Source: JACQHM01 sp964535215
GTDB lineage: Bacteria; Methylomirabilota; Methylomirabilia; Methylomirabilales; JACQHM01
DNA length: 64,000 nucleotides
NCBI GenBank assembly: GCA_964535215.1
Contig: CAZHST010000011.1
Coordinates: forward strand, 1-64,000
Reading direction: 5' to 3'
Position numbers and translations under genes: made by a program. This document shows, one piece after another, positions 7,353 to 15,487 of this stretch. The notes beneath the pieces were generated by a model. That model did not search any database. It was not told the DNA's origin and saw only the letters and a list, made by a program, of their open reading frames with translations. Position 1 is the first letter of the stretch; every line of letters starts with the position of its first letter.

Positions 7353-8761
7353 ATTTGTGATCGGTTAAGGTCGTGAGAGGTTGATGGCCCGCTTCTTGCG
7401 ATTGACATTGGGGTCTGTCGCCTCTTGGATGAGAAGGTCTAGCAGCAGATGCCCTTCGGAGACGTTGGGGTGAAGCAACAACTGAAGAAGCTCCCTGGCA
7501 GTGCGACAGAACACCCCAGCCCCCCGCAAGGGAGGCACGAAGCGGTCTACAGGAATGGCAGCCCTGATGAGGCGGTAGAGGGCCTGGCTGGCTACCGTGG
7601 CCAGTATGGAAGCCCACACCCCGGCTTCCACAACGGCCCGGTTGCTGCTGGGAAGCTGCTCCGGCCCCCCATGGCTCTTCAAGGCTTTGAACAGGAGCTC
7701 CACCCGCCACCTCAAGGCATACACCGCCGACACGTCTTCAGCAGGCAGCCTCTCGGCCGGAAGGGTGGTGATGGAGACCTGGTCTCTCCCCGTGTCCTGG
7801 TTTCTGATGGCGATACCCTTGAAGGGGCGCCGGGCCTGACTCCGATGCCCCAGGGAAGCCCTGCACCGGAACGGGACCGCTCCCTCCACGTCCAGCACCT
7901 GCCCCTTGAGCCTGGGCAGCCCCTCCTTCAGGGGCTTCCCCACAAGCTCTCTCCTCCGGCCCCGCCACTGGCGATGGACCGCCACAATGAGGGGGTTGAC
8001 ATGGGCCTTCAACCGGGTGAGGAAGAAGCCTCCGTTCTGCTCTATCCTGTGGAAGAGGTGGGCGCAGCAGGAGCCCCGGTCGAAGAGGAGAAGACAGCCC
8101 TTTACCCACTGGCCCACCCTGCGCCAGGGAGTCTGGTCGTGGACCCGCTCTGGGGTGAGTTTCCCTCTCCTGGGAGAGCCGTCCAGGATGTTCATGACCC
8201 CATAGAGCTTGGCCGCAGCCCTGGTGTGGTTGGTGCGACAGGCAGCATAGGCCTGGCTGAGAAGAGCATGAAGCCTCACTCCCGTGGCACCCAGGGCCAG
8301 CAGTTCCTTGAAAGAGGCGAGGATGGGGGGAGGCCCTCCCCCTGGAGCCCCCAGGGAGGCCATGGCCTCCTGGGCCAGGGTACGCCGCAGGGTGACCAGC
8401 TGGGGAGTGAAGCGGTCGGAGAAAGAGGACCTGGAGCGGGAAGGGTGGGCTGCTTTCTGGGAAGCCCCGTAGAGGGCAGTGATGGAACGGCGGGAGCCTT
8501 CCTGGAAGGCCAGGACCAGGGTCCAGACCGGGGCGTAGATGTCCACGGTGCGTCGTCTTCCCAGGACACCCAGTCTCTGGGCCTCTTGCTCCTCTTCTCT
8601 CGAGGGAGGAGGGTTGTCAGGGGCTCGGTGATGGTGGGAGAAGGGAGATGGGCCATGCGTGTGACCTCCCAAAAGGGGTGTTGGGTGCAACCCAAGGGAA
8701 TCACTCCTCTTGGCCCTTTTCACCTCCCTGCTCACCTCTCCATCCTTAACCGATCACATAT
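7353..8761 (-). mobile_element. Complete IS4-family insertion sequence, 1409 bp
   Basis: The element is bounded by near-perfect 18-bp terminal inverted repeats: ATTTGTGATCGGTTAAGG at 7353-7370, and at 8761-8744 (reverse) the same with one mismatch (ATATG for ATTTG). It is flanked by an exact 12-bp target duplication. One transposase gene fills the element. The exact duplication suggests an insertion that is recent on an evolutionary scale. It separates a sigma-28-like promoter from motA. Confidence 0.92.
7365..8735 (-). CDS. IS4-family transposase, possibly inactive
   Basis: The 456-residue protein carries the IS4 Y-x2-R-x3-E-x6-K signature (YALRWRVELLFKALK), the second-Asp region LLLFDRGSCCAHLFHRIEQN and GGFFLTRLK. 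Where relatives have the first catalytic Asp in a (V)DAT/ST-x-x-RLH context, this sequence reads LGATGVRLH, so the Asp looks replaced by Gly (GGT, one base from GAT). If the alignment is right, the enzyme cannot cut by itself. The start is GTG at 8735 with a GGATGGAGAG ribosome site; the first 70 residues are poorly conserved. It occupies nearly the whole IS. Confidence 0.88.
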   Translation of the reverse strand: MSREVKRAKRSDSLGLHPTPLLGGHTHGPSPFSHHHRAPDNPPPSREEEQEAQRLGVLGRRRTVDIYAPVWTLVLAFQEGSRRSITALYGASQKAAHPSRSRSSFSDRFTPQLVTLRRTLAQEAMASLGAPGGGPPPILASFKELLALGATGVRLHALLSQAYAACRTNHTRAAAKLYGVMNILDGSPRRGKLTPERVHDQTPWRRVGQWVKGCLLLFDRGSCCAHLFHRIEQNGGFFLTRLKAHVNPLIVAVHRQWRGRRRELVGKPLKEGLPRLKGQVLDVEGAVPFRCRASLGHRSQARRPFKGIAIRNQDTGRDQVSITTLPAERLPAEDVSAVYALRWRVELLFKALKSHGGPEQLPSSNRAVVEAGVWASILATVASQALYRLIRAAIPVDRFVPPLRGAGVFCRTARELLQLLLHPNVSEGHLLLDLLIQEATDPNVNRKKRAINLSRP

Positions 8762-8773
8762 GCAGGCGCATAC
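8762..8773 (+). repeat. Target-site duplication, right copy
   Basis: Exact copy of the 12-bp GCAGGCGCATAC at 7341-7352, directly next to the right terminal repeat of the IS4 element. Confidence 0.9.
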
Positions 8774-8932
8774 TGTGGAATGATCCCGCTACTTAAGGGA
8801 GGAGTTCAAGTCACCCCTAACGCCTTTCAAGAATTGACCCTGGCAAGAGGCCCACCCCGAGCGGATGATGCCAACCCCTCGAGCAGTCCGTCTTTTCTCT
8901 CTTCAACGAGGGTCCCCAGAAGGAGGGATTGG

Positions 8933-9709
8933 ATGGATCTCGGCATCGTCATCGGCCTGGCCATCGGCCTCGCCGGCCTGATCGTCTCCTACCTCATCGA
9001 TGGGGGTGAGCTGACCGCCCTCTTAAATGTGTCAGCTTTTATCCTCATTTTCGGCGGCACCATCGGGGCCACGATGGTCAGCACCTCCTTTAAAGAGATG
9101 GTGAAGGTGCCAGCCCTGCTCAGGAAAGTCCTCTTCGGCAATGACCAGATGGAGCCGGAGGCCATCATCGCCCCGCTGGTGCAGTTCGCCCAGAAGGCGC
9201 GGAAGGAGGGGCTTTTAGCCTTGCAGGAGGAGATCAGCCGGAGGAAGATCCATCCCTTCCTCGTTCGGGGGCTTCAGCTCGTCATCGACGGGGCTGATGA
9301 GCAGAGCGTGAGAAACATTCTCTCAACCGAGATCGAATCCATGCGACACCGCCATCAGAAGGGGGCTGAGATCTTTGCGACCATGGGTGGCTACGCCCCC
9401 ACCATGGGGATCATCGGAACAGTGATGGGGCTGGTCCACGTCCTGGCCCAGTTGGGCGAGGGGGCGGATACAGCGAAGCTGGGGCAAGGCATCGCTGTTG
9501 CCTTCATGGCTACCTTCTACGGGGTCTTCAGCGCTAATCTCCTTTTCCTCCCCTTAGGGGGCAACCTGAAGGCGAAGAGTGACGAGGAGCTATTCCTGTA
9601 TAAGGTCATGGTGGAGGGGATCCTGGGTATCCAGGCAGGTCAGAACCCCAGGATGCTCGAGCAGAAACTCCGGTCCTTCTTCCCCGGCTCAGGGAAGGGG
9701 AAATACTAG
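8933..9709 (+). CDS. motA: Flagellar motor stator protein MotA
   Basis: A 258-residue inner-membrane stator subunit that conducts ions with MotB and pushes on FliG. It starts MDLGIVIGLAIGLAGLIV, has paired N-terminal membrane helices, a cytoplasmic loop and the C-terminal helix pair with GGYAPTMGIIGTVMGLVHVL. The frame is open to 8780, but the ATG at 8933 has an AGAAGGAGGGATT ribosome site and matches family starts. motB follows 11 bp later. The 170 bp between the IS and this start hold no gene that I can see. Its likely sigma-28 promoter lies on the far side of the IS. Confidence 0.96.
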   Translation: MDLGIVIGLAIGLAGLIVSYLIDGGELTALLNVSAFILIFGGTIGATMVSTSFKEMVKVPALLRKVLFGNDQMEPEAIIAPLVQFAQKARKEGLLALQEEISRRKIHPFLVRGLQLVIDGADEQSVRNILSTEIESMRHRHQKGAEIFATMGGYAPTMGIIGTVMGLVHVLAQLGEGADTAKLGQGIAVAFMATFYGVFSANLLFLPLGGNLKAKSDEELFLYKVMVEGILGIQAGQNPRMLEQKLRSFFPGSGKGKY

Positions 9710-9720
9710 GAGGAAGGCGT

Positions 9721-10404
9721 ATGGCAGGCAGAGGACATGATGGGGGAGGGAATCTTCGGTGGCTCCTCACCTACGCGGATATGATCACGCTCCTTCTGGC
9801 CTTCTTCATCATCCTCTACGCCACCTCCAAAACCGATTCGCAGAAGTATCAGCAGTTGGTCGAGGCGATCCGCTACGCCTTCGGGATAAAAGCGTCAACC
9901 AGCCGGATCGCCGACACCGGCCTTGGGGGGGAGAAGCCGCTTTTGGCTCCCGACCTCATGACCCAGCTTCAGGAGGAGATCACCAAGAGCCTCGAGCCGG
10001 AAATCCAGCAAGGGGGCGTGCAGGTGGAGAAGACCGAGAAAGGGATCGTCCTCCGCTTCCAGGACGCGATCTTTTTCGAGCTGGGCCGGGCTGACCTGAC
10101 CGAAGAAGCCAGGGGGATCCTCGGGAAGGTCGCCCCGATCCTCAAGCGGATCGAGAACCCCATCGAGGTGGAAGGGCATACGGATAGCCTCCCCATCCGC
10201 TCCCCCCTCTTCCCCTCGAACTGGGAGCTGTCCACCGCCAGGGCTACAGCGGTCATCCGTCACCTGATTGGGGTCTACGGGGTCTCGCCACTCCGGCTGA
10301 CGGCCCGGGGCTTCGGCGAGTATAAACCGTTGGTGCCGAACGATCCGGTGAGAGGCGCCCCCCAGAACCGCCGGGTGGAGATCCACATCCTCCGGCAGCC
10401 GTAG
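9721..10404 (+). CDS. motB: Flagellar motor stator protein MotB
   Basis: A 227-residue stator partner with one membrane helix near the N-terminus (residues about 14-34), holding the ion-carrying Asp in TYADMITLLLAFF (D20). A periplasmic OmpA-like domain follows that anchors to peptidoglycan: FFELGRADLTEEAR, VEGHTDSLPI, STARATAVIRHL and NRRVEIHIL are seen. A plug-like stretch lies between. It is 11 bp after motA with an AGGAGGAAGG ribosome site. The residues around D20 do not clearly separate proton from sodium use. Confidence 0.95.
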   Translation: MAGRGHDGGGNLRWLLTYADMITLLLAFFIILYATSKTDSQKYQQLVEAIRYAFGIKASTSRIADTGLGGEKPLLAPDLMTQLQEEITKSLEPEIQQGGVQVEKTEKGIVLRFQDAIFFELGRADLTEEARGILGKVAPILKRIENPIEVEGHTDSLPIRSPLFPSNWELSTARATAVIRHLIGVYGVSPLRLTARGFGEYKPLVPNDPVRGAPQNRRVEIHILRQP

Positions 10405-10522
10405 GCAGAATTTTCCTACCAAGGCCTCATTTGCCTCCTTCCCGCCTCTCCTCCCTGAAGATCCCACCAGGGAACTCCCGATGCGCTGAGCGAAGAACCG
10501 GCTGACCCTTCCGGCTTTCAAT

Positions 10523-10537
10523 TGGCACGGTCCTTGC
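10523..10537 (+). promoter_or_regulatory. Sigma-54 promoter of the flgF operon
   Basis: TGGCACGGTCCTTGC matches the -24/-12 consensus with GG and GC exactly ten bases apart. Transcription would start near 10549, leaving a leader of about 32 nt before flgF. The 176-bp gap between motB and flgF holds nothing else that I recognise. Confidence 0.85.
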
Positions 10538-10580
10538 CTCCCCTCCTGACAGGAGCCCCGGTTGACTCGGGGAGAGCACG

Positions 10581-11291
10581 ATGCAGACGAGCCTCTACCT
10601 CGCCGCCTCCGGCATGGTCAGTCAGTTCCACAAACTCGACGTCCTGGTCAATAACCTGGCCAACGTCGAGACCTCCGGATTTAAGGGGGATGTGGTTGGC
10701 CTGGAAGGGGTGAGGCGGACAAAAGGGGGATGGTCCCCCCCGATGGTGGTTAGCCGCCCGGCCGCGGATCTTCGCCCCGGTCCCCTCCGTCGGACCGACA
10801 ACCCCCTGGACCTGGCCCTGGACGGCGAAGGGTTCTTCGTCGTTGACACTCCGCAAGGCCTCCGCTACACCCGGGCCGGGAACTTCAGCCGGGATGGGGA
10901 GGGGTATCTCATCACCCAAGCCGGATACCGGGTGATGGGGAGAGAAGGTCCCCTCCGCCTCCCTGACCGGGAGTTCACGGTGGATTCCGAGGGGCGGATC
11001 CTCCAGGGAGGGAATGAGGTGGGGGCCTTCCAGGTCGTCCAGCCTGAACGGCCGGAGGACTTGGTCAAAGAAAGCGGCACCCTCTTCGCCTTGAGGGAAG
11101 GGGCTGCTGAACCGGGGGAGGCCGAAGCCTTCGAGGTGAGGCAGGGGTTCCTCGAAGCCTCGAACGTGAACGGGGTCGAGACCTTGAGCCGGATGCTTGC
11201 GACCTTACGGGCCTGTGAGGCCTATCAGAAGGTGATCCAGGCACTGGATCAGACCATGGACAGGGCCATCAACGAGTTGGGGAAGGTGTGA
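10581..11291 (+). CDS. flgF: Flagellar basal-body rod protein FlgF
   Basis: The 236-residue proximal rod protein shows the rod/hook N-terminal motif LYLAASGMVSQFHKLDVL-VNNLANVETSGFK and the C-terminal coiled helix ending DQTMDRAINELGKV. The internal signature NPLDLALDGEGFFVV is present. It is the first gene after the sigma-54 promoter and flgG follows after 3 bp. Length and position immediately before flgG support FlgF rather than another rod protein. Confidence 0.93.
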   Translation: MQTSLYLAASGMVSQFHKLDVLVNNLANVETSGFKGDVVGLEGVRRTKGGWSPPMVVSRPAADLRPGPLRRTDNPLDLALDGEGFFVVDTPQGLRYTRAGNFSRDGEGYLITQAGYRVMGREGPLRLPDREFTVDSEGRILQGGNEVGAFQVVQPERPEDLVKESGTLFALREGAAEPGEAEAFEVRQGFLEASNVNGVETLSRMLATLRACEAYQKVIQALDQTMDRAINELGKV

Positions 11292-11294
11292 AAG

Positions 11295-12083
11295 GTGATT
11301 CGAGCATTGTTCACAGCGGCTACCGGAATGACGGCCCAGCAGCTCTATCTCGACACCATCGCCAATAACCTGGCGAACACCAATACCGTTGGCTTCAAAC
11401 GGAGCCGGGTCGAGTTCCAGGATCTCTTCTACGAAGGGGCGCGCCAGGTGGGAACCCCAACGGCCGGAGGTGCCCGGGTGCCGACCGGGGTCCAGATCGG
11501 GGCCGGTGTCCGCCCTGTGGCTACCCAGAAGCTCTTCCTCCAGGGGGACTTTCAGCAGACGGAGAACCCGCTGGACGTAGCCATTGAAGGCGAGGGGTTC
11601 TTCCAAGTCGCCCTGCCCGATGGGGGCATTGCCTATACGCGGGCCGGCGCCTTCAAGAAGGATGGCGAGGGCCGGATCACCACTTCCGATGGCTTCCCGC
11701 TTCAGCCGGAGATCGTGATTCCATCTGAGGCGACCTCGATCACCATTGGCCCGGATGGGACGGTCTCGGTGACCTTGGCCGGCTCCCCCGAGCCCGAGCA
11801 GGTGGGGACCATCGAGCTGGCCCGCTTTGTGAACCCGTCGGGCCTCCTCGCCATCGGCCGGAACCTCTTCCTCCCCACCGCCGCCTCCGGCGCTCCCATC
11901 ACCGGCACCCCGGGCACCCAGGGCTTTGGCACCTTGGGGCAGGGCTTTATCGAACTGTCCAACGTGAGGGTTGTGGAGGAGATGGTGAACCTGATCGTCA
12001 GCCAGCGGGCCTACGAAGCCATGGCCAAGGCGGTCCAGGCCGCGGATGAGATGCTCCAGATCGCGAACACGATCCGACGCTGA
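11295..12083 (+). CDS. flgG: Flagellar distal rod protein FlgG
   Basis: A 262-residue distal rod protein starting at GTG 11295 with MIRALFTAATGMTAQQLYL and the ANNLANTNTVGFKRSR motif. The FlgG-specific segment NPLDVAIEGEGFFQV and a C-terminal VEEMVNLIVSQRAYEA helix are seen. It forms the rod that passes through the P and L rings encoded downstream. It is translated right behind flgF. Confidence 0.95.
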   Translation: MIRALFTAATGMTAQQLYLDTIANNLANTNTVGFKRSRVEFQDLFYEGARQVGTPTAGGARVPTGVQIGAGVRPVATQKLFLQGDFQQTENPLDVAIEGEGFFQVALPDGGIAYTRAGAFKKDGEGRITTSDGFPLQPEIVIPSEATSITIGPDGTVSVTLAGSPEPEQVGTIELARFVNPSGLLAIGRNLFLPTAASGAPITGTPGTQGFGTLGQGFIELSNVRVVEEMVNLIVSQRAYEAMAKAVQAADEMLQIANTIRR

Positions 12084-12131
12084 AAACGTCTCAGGGTTCC
12101 ACGCTAAACCTTGAACGCTGCCTTTGCACCG

Positions 12132-13097
12132 ATGAGAACAGGTGGGGTGCTGCTTTTTGGTGCAATCCTTGCTTTGGCCGGGAGGACCTGGGCGGAGGAG
12201 AGGGGTCCCGTCTCCATCGTTTTGAAGGAGTCGGCGGAAGTGCGGGGCCCAGGGATCCTCCTCGGGGAGATCGCCACGATCCGGGCGGAGGAGCCAGCCT
12301 TCGTCGAAAAGCTCAAGACGGTGGAGATCGGCAGGGCGCCGCTTCCAGGCTTTCACCGGATCCTGAATCGGGACACGATCTTGTTTCGCCTGAAACAACA
12401 CCGGATCACCCTTCAACGCCTCCTGATCGAAGGGCCGGAGACCATCCGGGTGACGACGGAACACGGTCGGATCCGGGGGGAGGAGCTCTTCCAGACGGCC
12501 AAGGCGTATCTCTTGGAGAAACGAAACGGAGACCACCTCTTGATCACACCGGTCTCCCTGCCCCCCGACGTGCTCGTGCCTAAAGGGGAGGTCCGGCTCA
12601 AGGTCAGGCCCGTGCTCAATTCGGATCCGGTAGGTTCAACCCCGCTGGTTGTCGAGGTCTGGGTGGATGGGAAACGGGTCCGGCAGGTCAGCGCCGCTCT
12701 CCGGGTCTCGCTCCTCGGGGAGGTGGTGGTGGCCGCCCGGGCACGCCCCCGCCATGCCCTGCTTCAGGCTGAGGACCTGAAGATGGAGCGGAGGGATCTC
12801 AGCGCCCTCCCGGATCGGCCTCTTATGGATCTCGGACAGGCCCTGGGTCGGCGGACCACGAAGCCTCTTTTCAAGGGCGAGGTGCTCCTTCGGGGGTCGG
12901 TCGAGGAGCCCCCGCTGGTAAAGCGGGGGGATCTGGTGACGCTCATCGCCGAGGCCCCTGGCCTCACGATCACAGCCCAGGGGAGGGCTCAGGGGGAAGG
13001 GGGGCCTGGTCATCTGATCCGGGTTAAGAATGTGAGCTCGGGGAAGGAGGTCTATGGCCGGGTGGAAAGCCCGCAAGTGGTTAGGGTCGGCTTTTAA
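12132..13097 (+). CDS. flgA: Flagellar P-ring assembly chaperone FlgA
   Basis: A periplasmic chaperone for P-ring assembly, about 321 residues from the ATG at 12132. The signal peptide MRTGGVLLFGAILALAGRTWA is followed by the SAF-like domain (VVVAARARPRHALLQAEDL) and the C-terminal region with VKRGDLVTLIAEAPGLTI and GRVESPQVVRVGF. The frame also has a TTG at 12111; neither start has a clear ribosome site, and the ATG gives the better signal peptide. Its place between flgG and flgH is the classical one. Confidence 0.9.
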   Translation: MRTGGVLLFGAILALAGRTWAEERGPVSIVLKESAEVRGPGILLGEIATIRAEEPAFVEKLKTVEIGRAPLPGFHRILNRDTILFRLKQHRITLQRLLIEGPETIRVTTEHGRIRGEELFQTAKAYLLEKRNGDHLLITPVSLPPDVLVPKGEVRLKVRPVLNSDPVGSTPLVVEVWVDGKRVRQVSAALRVSLLGEVVVAARARPRHALLQAEDLKMERRDLSALPDRPLMDLGQALGRRTTKPLFKGEVLLRGSVEEPPLVKRGDLVTLIAEAPGLTITAQGRAQGEGGPGHLIRVKNVSSGKEVYGRVESPQVVRVGF

Positions 13098-13135
13098 GCC
13101 TTCAGCCGTTAGCCGTCGGCTAAGAAGGAGGAAAT
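13094..13135 (+). repeat. Heptamer-type hairpin repeat, AGCCGTT family
   Basis: Between flgA and flgH, short degenerate units of the kind TCAGCCG/TTAGCCG run into their complement CGGCTAA, so the tract can fold. The same unit recurs after flgH, flgI, fliS1 and fliI. Confidence 0.6.
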
Positions 13136-13185
13136 CAAAGGAGGTTGCTGGGTTGAAGCTTCACGCTTCCTTGGGAGGACCCATC

Positions 13186-13869
13186 ATGGGGATGAGAGGA
13201 GATATCGCTTTCCTATCTCCGGTCTCCGGTCTTTGGTCTTTGGTCTTCCGTCTGGGGTTTGGGGTTTTGTTCTCAATCCTGCTCTTTTCACCCATCCCCG
13301 CCCCGGGAGAATCCCTCTGGCAGGACGGGGGGCGGGGATTCCTCTTTACGGATCTTAAGGCCGCGAGGGTGGGTGACATTGTCACCATCGTGGTTCAGGA
13401 AAGTTCCAGTTCAAACCGGCAGGCTGAGACCCAACTTCAGAAGGAGGCGTCCACCGGAGCCAGCGGGGCTTTCTCAGGCTCCCTTGATCTGAACGACCTC
13501 TTTCCCGGGATAAAGGGGAACGTCGAGGGAAGCGGCCAATTCAGCCTCAAAGCCGACAACGCCCACAAAGGGGGAGGGAGCATCAGCCGGACGGACCGGG
13601 TGACCGCCCGGATCCCGGCTCGGGTCATGAAGGTCCTGGAGAACGGGTACCTCTTGATCGAGGGGAAGCGGGCGATCGCGGTTAACGATGAGACCCAGCT
13701 CTTGACCATCAGCGGGATCATCCGGCCGGAAGACATCTCGCCCGACAATACCATTAGCTCGGCCCAGATCGCCGATGCCGAGATCACCCTCCAGGGGAAA
13801 GGGGTGATTGCCGACAAGCAGCGGCCGGGGATCCTCACCCGGATCTTCGACTTCCTCCGGCTCTATTAA
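13186..13869 (+). CDS. flgH: Flagellar L-ring protein FlgH
   Basis: The outer-membrane L-ring protein of 227 residues. The body matches FlgH: SLWQDGGRGFLFTDLKA, ARVGDIVTIVVQESSS and the C-terminal SGIIRPEDISPDNTISS. ATG 13186 has a GGGAGG ribosome site. The leader is hydrophobic, but its first third (FLSPVSGLWSLVFRLGFG) is encoded by CCGGTCT/TTGGTCT-type repeat DNA. A lipobox Cys, usual in FlgH, is not evident near ESLW. This may mean an uncleaved or altered export signal. Confidence 0.93.
   Translation: MGMRGDIAFLSPVSGLWSLVFRLGFGVLFSILLFSPIPAPGESLWQDGGRGFLFTDLKAARVGDIVTIVVQESSSSNRQAETQLQKEASTGASGAFSGSLDLNDLFPGIKGNVEGSGQFSLKADNAHKGGGSISRTDRVTARIPARVMKVLENGYLLIEGKRAIAVNDETQLLTISGIIRPEDISPDNTISSAQIADAEITLQGKGVIADKQRPGILTRIFDFLRLY
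13216..13260 (+). repeat. GGTCTCC-type heptamer tract inside the flgH leader
   Basis: TCTCCGGTCTCCGGTCTTTG-like units of about seven bases run through the coding sequence of the FlgH signal peptide without breaking the frame. They belong to the same family as the tracts after each flagellin gene. Confidence 0.55.
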
Positions 13870-13877
13870 AACTATCA

Positions 13878-13918
13878 ATCCTCAGCCGTTAGCCATCAGG
13901 CTGACGGCTGACAGCTCA
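13878..13918 (+). repeat. Heptamer-type hairpin repeat, AGCCGTT family
   Basis: The flgH-flgI gap contains CAGCCGTTAGCCATCAGG followed by CTGACGGCTGACAGC, inverted arms of the same degenerate seven-base unit as at 13094. Confidence 0.6.
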
Positions 13919-13920
13919 TA

Positions 13921-15081
13921 ATGAGACGGCCCGTTTGCATAGTCCTTCTCTTCGGTAGTCTCATCCCAGTCCTGGCTCAAGCAGAGGTCAGGGTCAAGGA
14001 TATGGCCCGGGTCCAGGGGGTGAGGGAGAATGAGCTGTTCGGCTACGGCCTCGTCGTCGGCTTAAACGGCACGGGGGACAAGCAGGGGGCCTTCTTCACC
14101 GTCCAGTCGGTGGCCAACATGCTGCTGAAATTAGGGATCAGTGTCCCAAGGGAGCGGCTCAAGGTGAAGAACGTGGCTGCTGTCATGGTGACGGCCACGC
14201 TCCCCCCCTTCGCCAAGGCCGGAAGCCGGGTCGATGCCCTGGTCTCCTCCCTCGGGGATGCCACCAACCTCCAGGGCGGCACCCTCCTCCTTACCCCCCT
14301 CCAAGGCGCCGATGGGAAGATCTATGCCGTCGCCCAGGGGCCCGTCTCCATCGGGGGCTTCAATGTGGAGGCGAGGGGGACGGGGGAGAAGGTCCAGCGG
14401 AACCATCCAACCGTGGGAAGGGTCCCCAATGGAGCCACCGTCGAGCGGGAGGTGCCGATGAGCCTCCTGGAAGGGCGGACCCTGACCCTGACCTTGAACA
14501 GCCCGGATTTCACCACAGCGGTCCGTCTGGCGGAGACGATCAACAAGGCGCTAGGCGAAGGACGGGCCCGGGCCCTTGATGCGGCGAGCGTGAAGGTGGA
14601 GGTGTCCCCGGAGGAGGACCCAGTGGGACTTGTCGCCCGGCTGGAGCACCTGACCTTCACCCCGGATGCCGTAGCCAAAGTGGTCATCAACGAGCGGACC
14701 GGAACCATTGTCATGGGGGCTCACGTCCGGATCTCCACCGTGGCGGTCTCCCACGGCGGCTTGAACATCCAGATCCGCTCCGCCTTCCAGGTCTCCCAGC
14801 CTCAGCCCTTCGCCCCGAAGCCCCCCCCCGGGTCCCAGCCCCAGCAGTTGGAGGAAGGGGGCCCTATCCTCACCCCAGGAGGGGCTACGGCGGTGGTCCC
14901 GAAGACGGAGACCAGCGTCCAGGAGGAGCGGGGAGGATTAGTCGTCCTTCAGGAAGGGGTCACAATCGGGGAGCTTGTCCGGGCCTTAAACGCCCTGGGG
15001 GTCACCCCCCGCGACCTGATCGCCATCCTCCAGGCGATTAAAGAGGCCGGGGCCCTTCAGGCGGAGCTGGAGATCATCTGA
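13921..15081 (+). CDS. flgI: Flagellar P-ring protein FlgI
   Basis: A 386-residue periplasmic protein that forms the P ring around the rod. A signal peptide (MRRPVCIVLLFGSLIPVLAQA) precedes VRVKDMARVQGVRENELFGY. GLVVGLNGTGDKQGAFFTVQ, VVINERTGTIVMGAHVRI and the C-terminal ALGVTPRDLIAILQAIKEAG are family hallmarks. A proline-rich stretch near residue 300 is a little longer than usual. The only upstream gap is a 51-bp repeat tract. Together with flgH it shows a Gram-negative basal body. Confidence 0.96.
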   Translation: MRRPVCIVLLFGSLIPVLAQAEVRVKDMARVQGVRENELFGYGLVVGLNGTGDKQGAFFTVQSVANMLLKLGISVPRERLKVKNVAAVMVTATLPPFAKAGSRVDALVSSLGDATNLQGGTLLLTPLQGADGKIYAVAQGPVSIGGFNVEARGTGEKVQRNHPTVGRVPNGATVEREVPMSLLEGRTLTLTLNSPDFTTAVRLAETINKALGEGRARALDAASVKVEVSPEEDPVGLVARLEHLTFTPDAVAKVVINERTGTIVMGAHVRISTVAVSHGGLNIQIRSAFQVSQPQPFAPKPPPGSQPQQLEEGGPILTPGGATAVVPKTETSVQEERGGLVVLQEGVTIGELVRALNALGVTPRDLIAILQAIKEAGALQAELEII

Positions 15082-15083
15082 GG

Positions 15084-15116
15084 TCAGCCATCAGCCGTCA
15101 GCTTTCAGGCTAAGAG
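15084..15116 (+). repeat. Heptamer-type repeat, AGCCGTC family
   Basis: GTCAGCCATCAGCCGTCAGC and TTTCAGGCTAAG between flgI and flgJ are further units of the AGCCGTT family. Confidence 0.55.
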
Positions 15117-15122
15117 GGGAAT

Positions 15123-15464
15123 GTGGGAATCGAGTCGGTTGGACGCGGGGGACCGGTCTCCCCTCCTCCCTCCGAGTCCCATCGCGAGAGGGAGAGGCTT
15201 CGCCAGGTCGTCCAGGATTTTGAAGCCCTCTTCTTAAGCTATCTCCTCAAAACAATGCGTCAGGCCCTCGGCAAAAGCGGCTTCCTCGATGGAGGGCTGG
15301 CCCAGGAGGTCTACGAGGGGCTTTTCGACTATGAGGTCGCCCGAACGCTGGCAAAGGCCGGAGGGATCGGTTTGGGACCCATCCTGGAACGGCAGCTTCA
15401 GCAGTCTCTTCCTTCAGGGGAGCCTGGGCAATTTCCCTCAAGGACACCAAGGATCCGCCGATAA
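15123..15464 (+). CDS. flgJ: Rod-binding protein FlgJ, N-terminal domain only
   Basis: A 113-residue protein starting at GTG 15123 behind TAAGAGGGGAAT. It carries the FlgJ rod-capping domain: VVQDFEALFLSYLLKTMRQAL, GGLAQEVYEGLFDYEVA. It lacks the C-terminal peptidoglycan hydrolase domain of enterobacterial FlgJ, so another enzyme must open the cell wall. Single-domain FlgJ is common outside gamma-proteobacteria. It closes the flgFGAHIJ run. Confidence 0.88.
   Translation: MGIESVGRGGPVSPPPSESHRERERLRQVVQDFEALFLSYLLKTMRQALGKSGFLDGGLAQEVYEGLFDYEVARTLAKAGGIGLGPILERQLQQSLPSGEPGQFPSRTPRIRR
15438..15464 (+). promoter_or_regulatory. Possible sigma-28 promoter at the end of flgJ
   Basis: A perfect GCCGATAA (15457-15464) overlaps the flgJ stop codon, with TCAAGGAC eleven bases upstream as a weak -35. 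It would read into the signalling block that starts at 15662. The -35 box is poor and the match could be chance. Confidence 0.33.
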
Positions 15465-15487
15465 ATAGAGGGGAGGGGGTCCTGGAG

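Noticed and set aside
7302..8778. Open reading frame NSFETQTRIANIVKQAHTVE across the empty IS target
   Set aside because: Joining the IS flanks gives a short frame ending in TGA, but it overlaps the sigma-28-like promoter, has no start codon or ribosome site and no recognised family.
12154..12175. Sigma-54-like TTGGTGCAATCCTTGC
   Set aside because: It lies inside the flgA signal-peptide codons, has a poor -24 box, and flgA is already covered by the operon promoter upstream of flgF.
11205..12536. 443-codon minus-strand frame across flgG-flgA
   Set aside because: It crosses well-supported flagellar genes and shows no family features.
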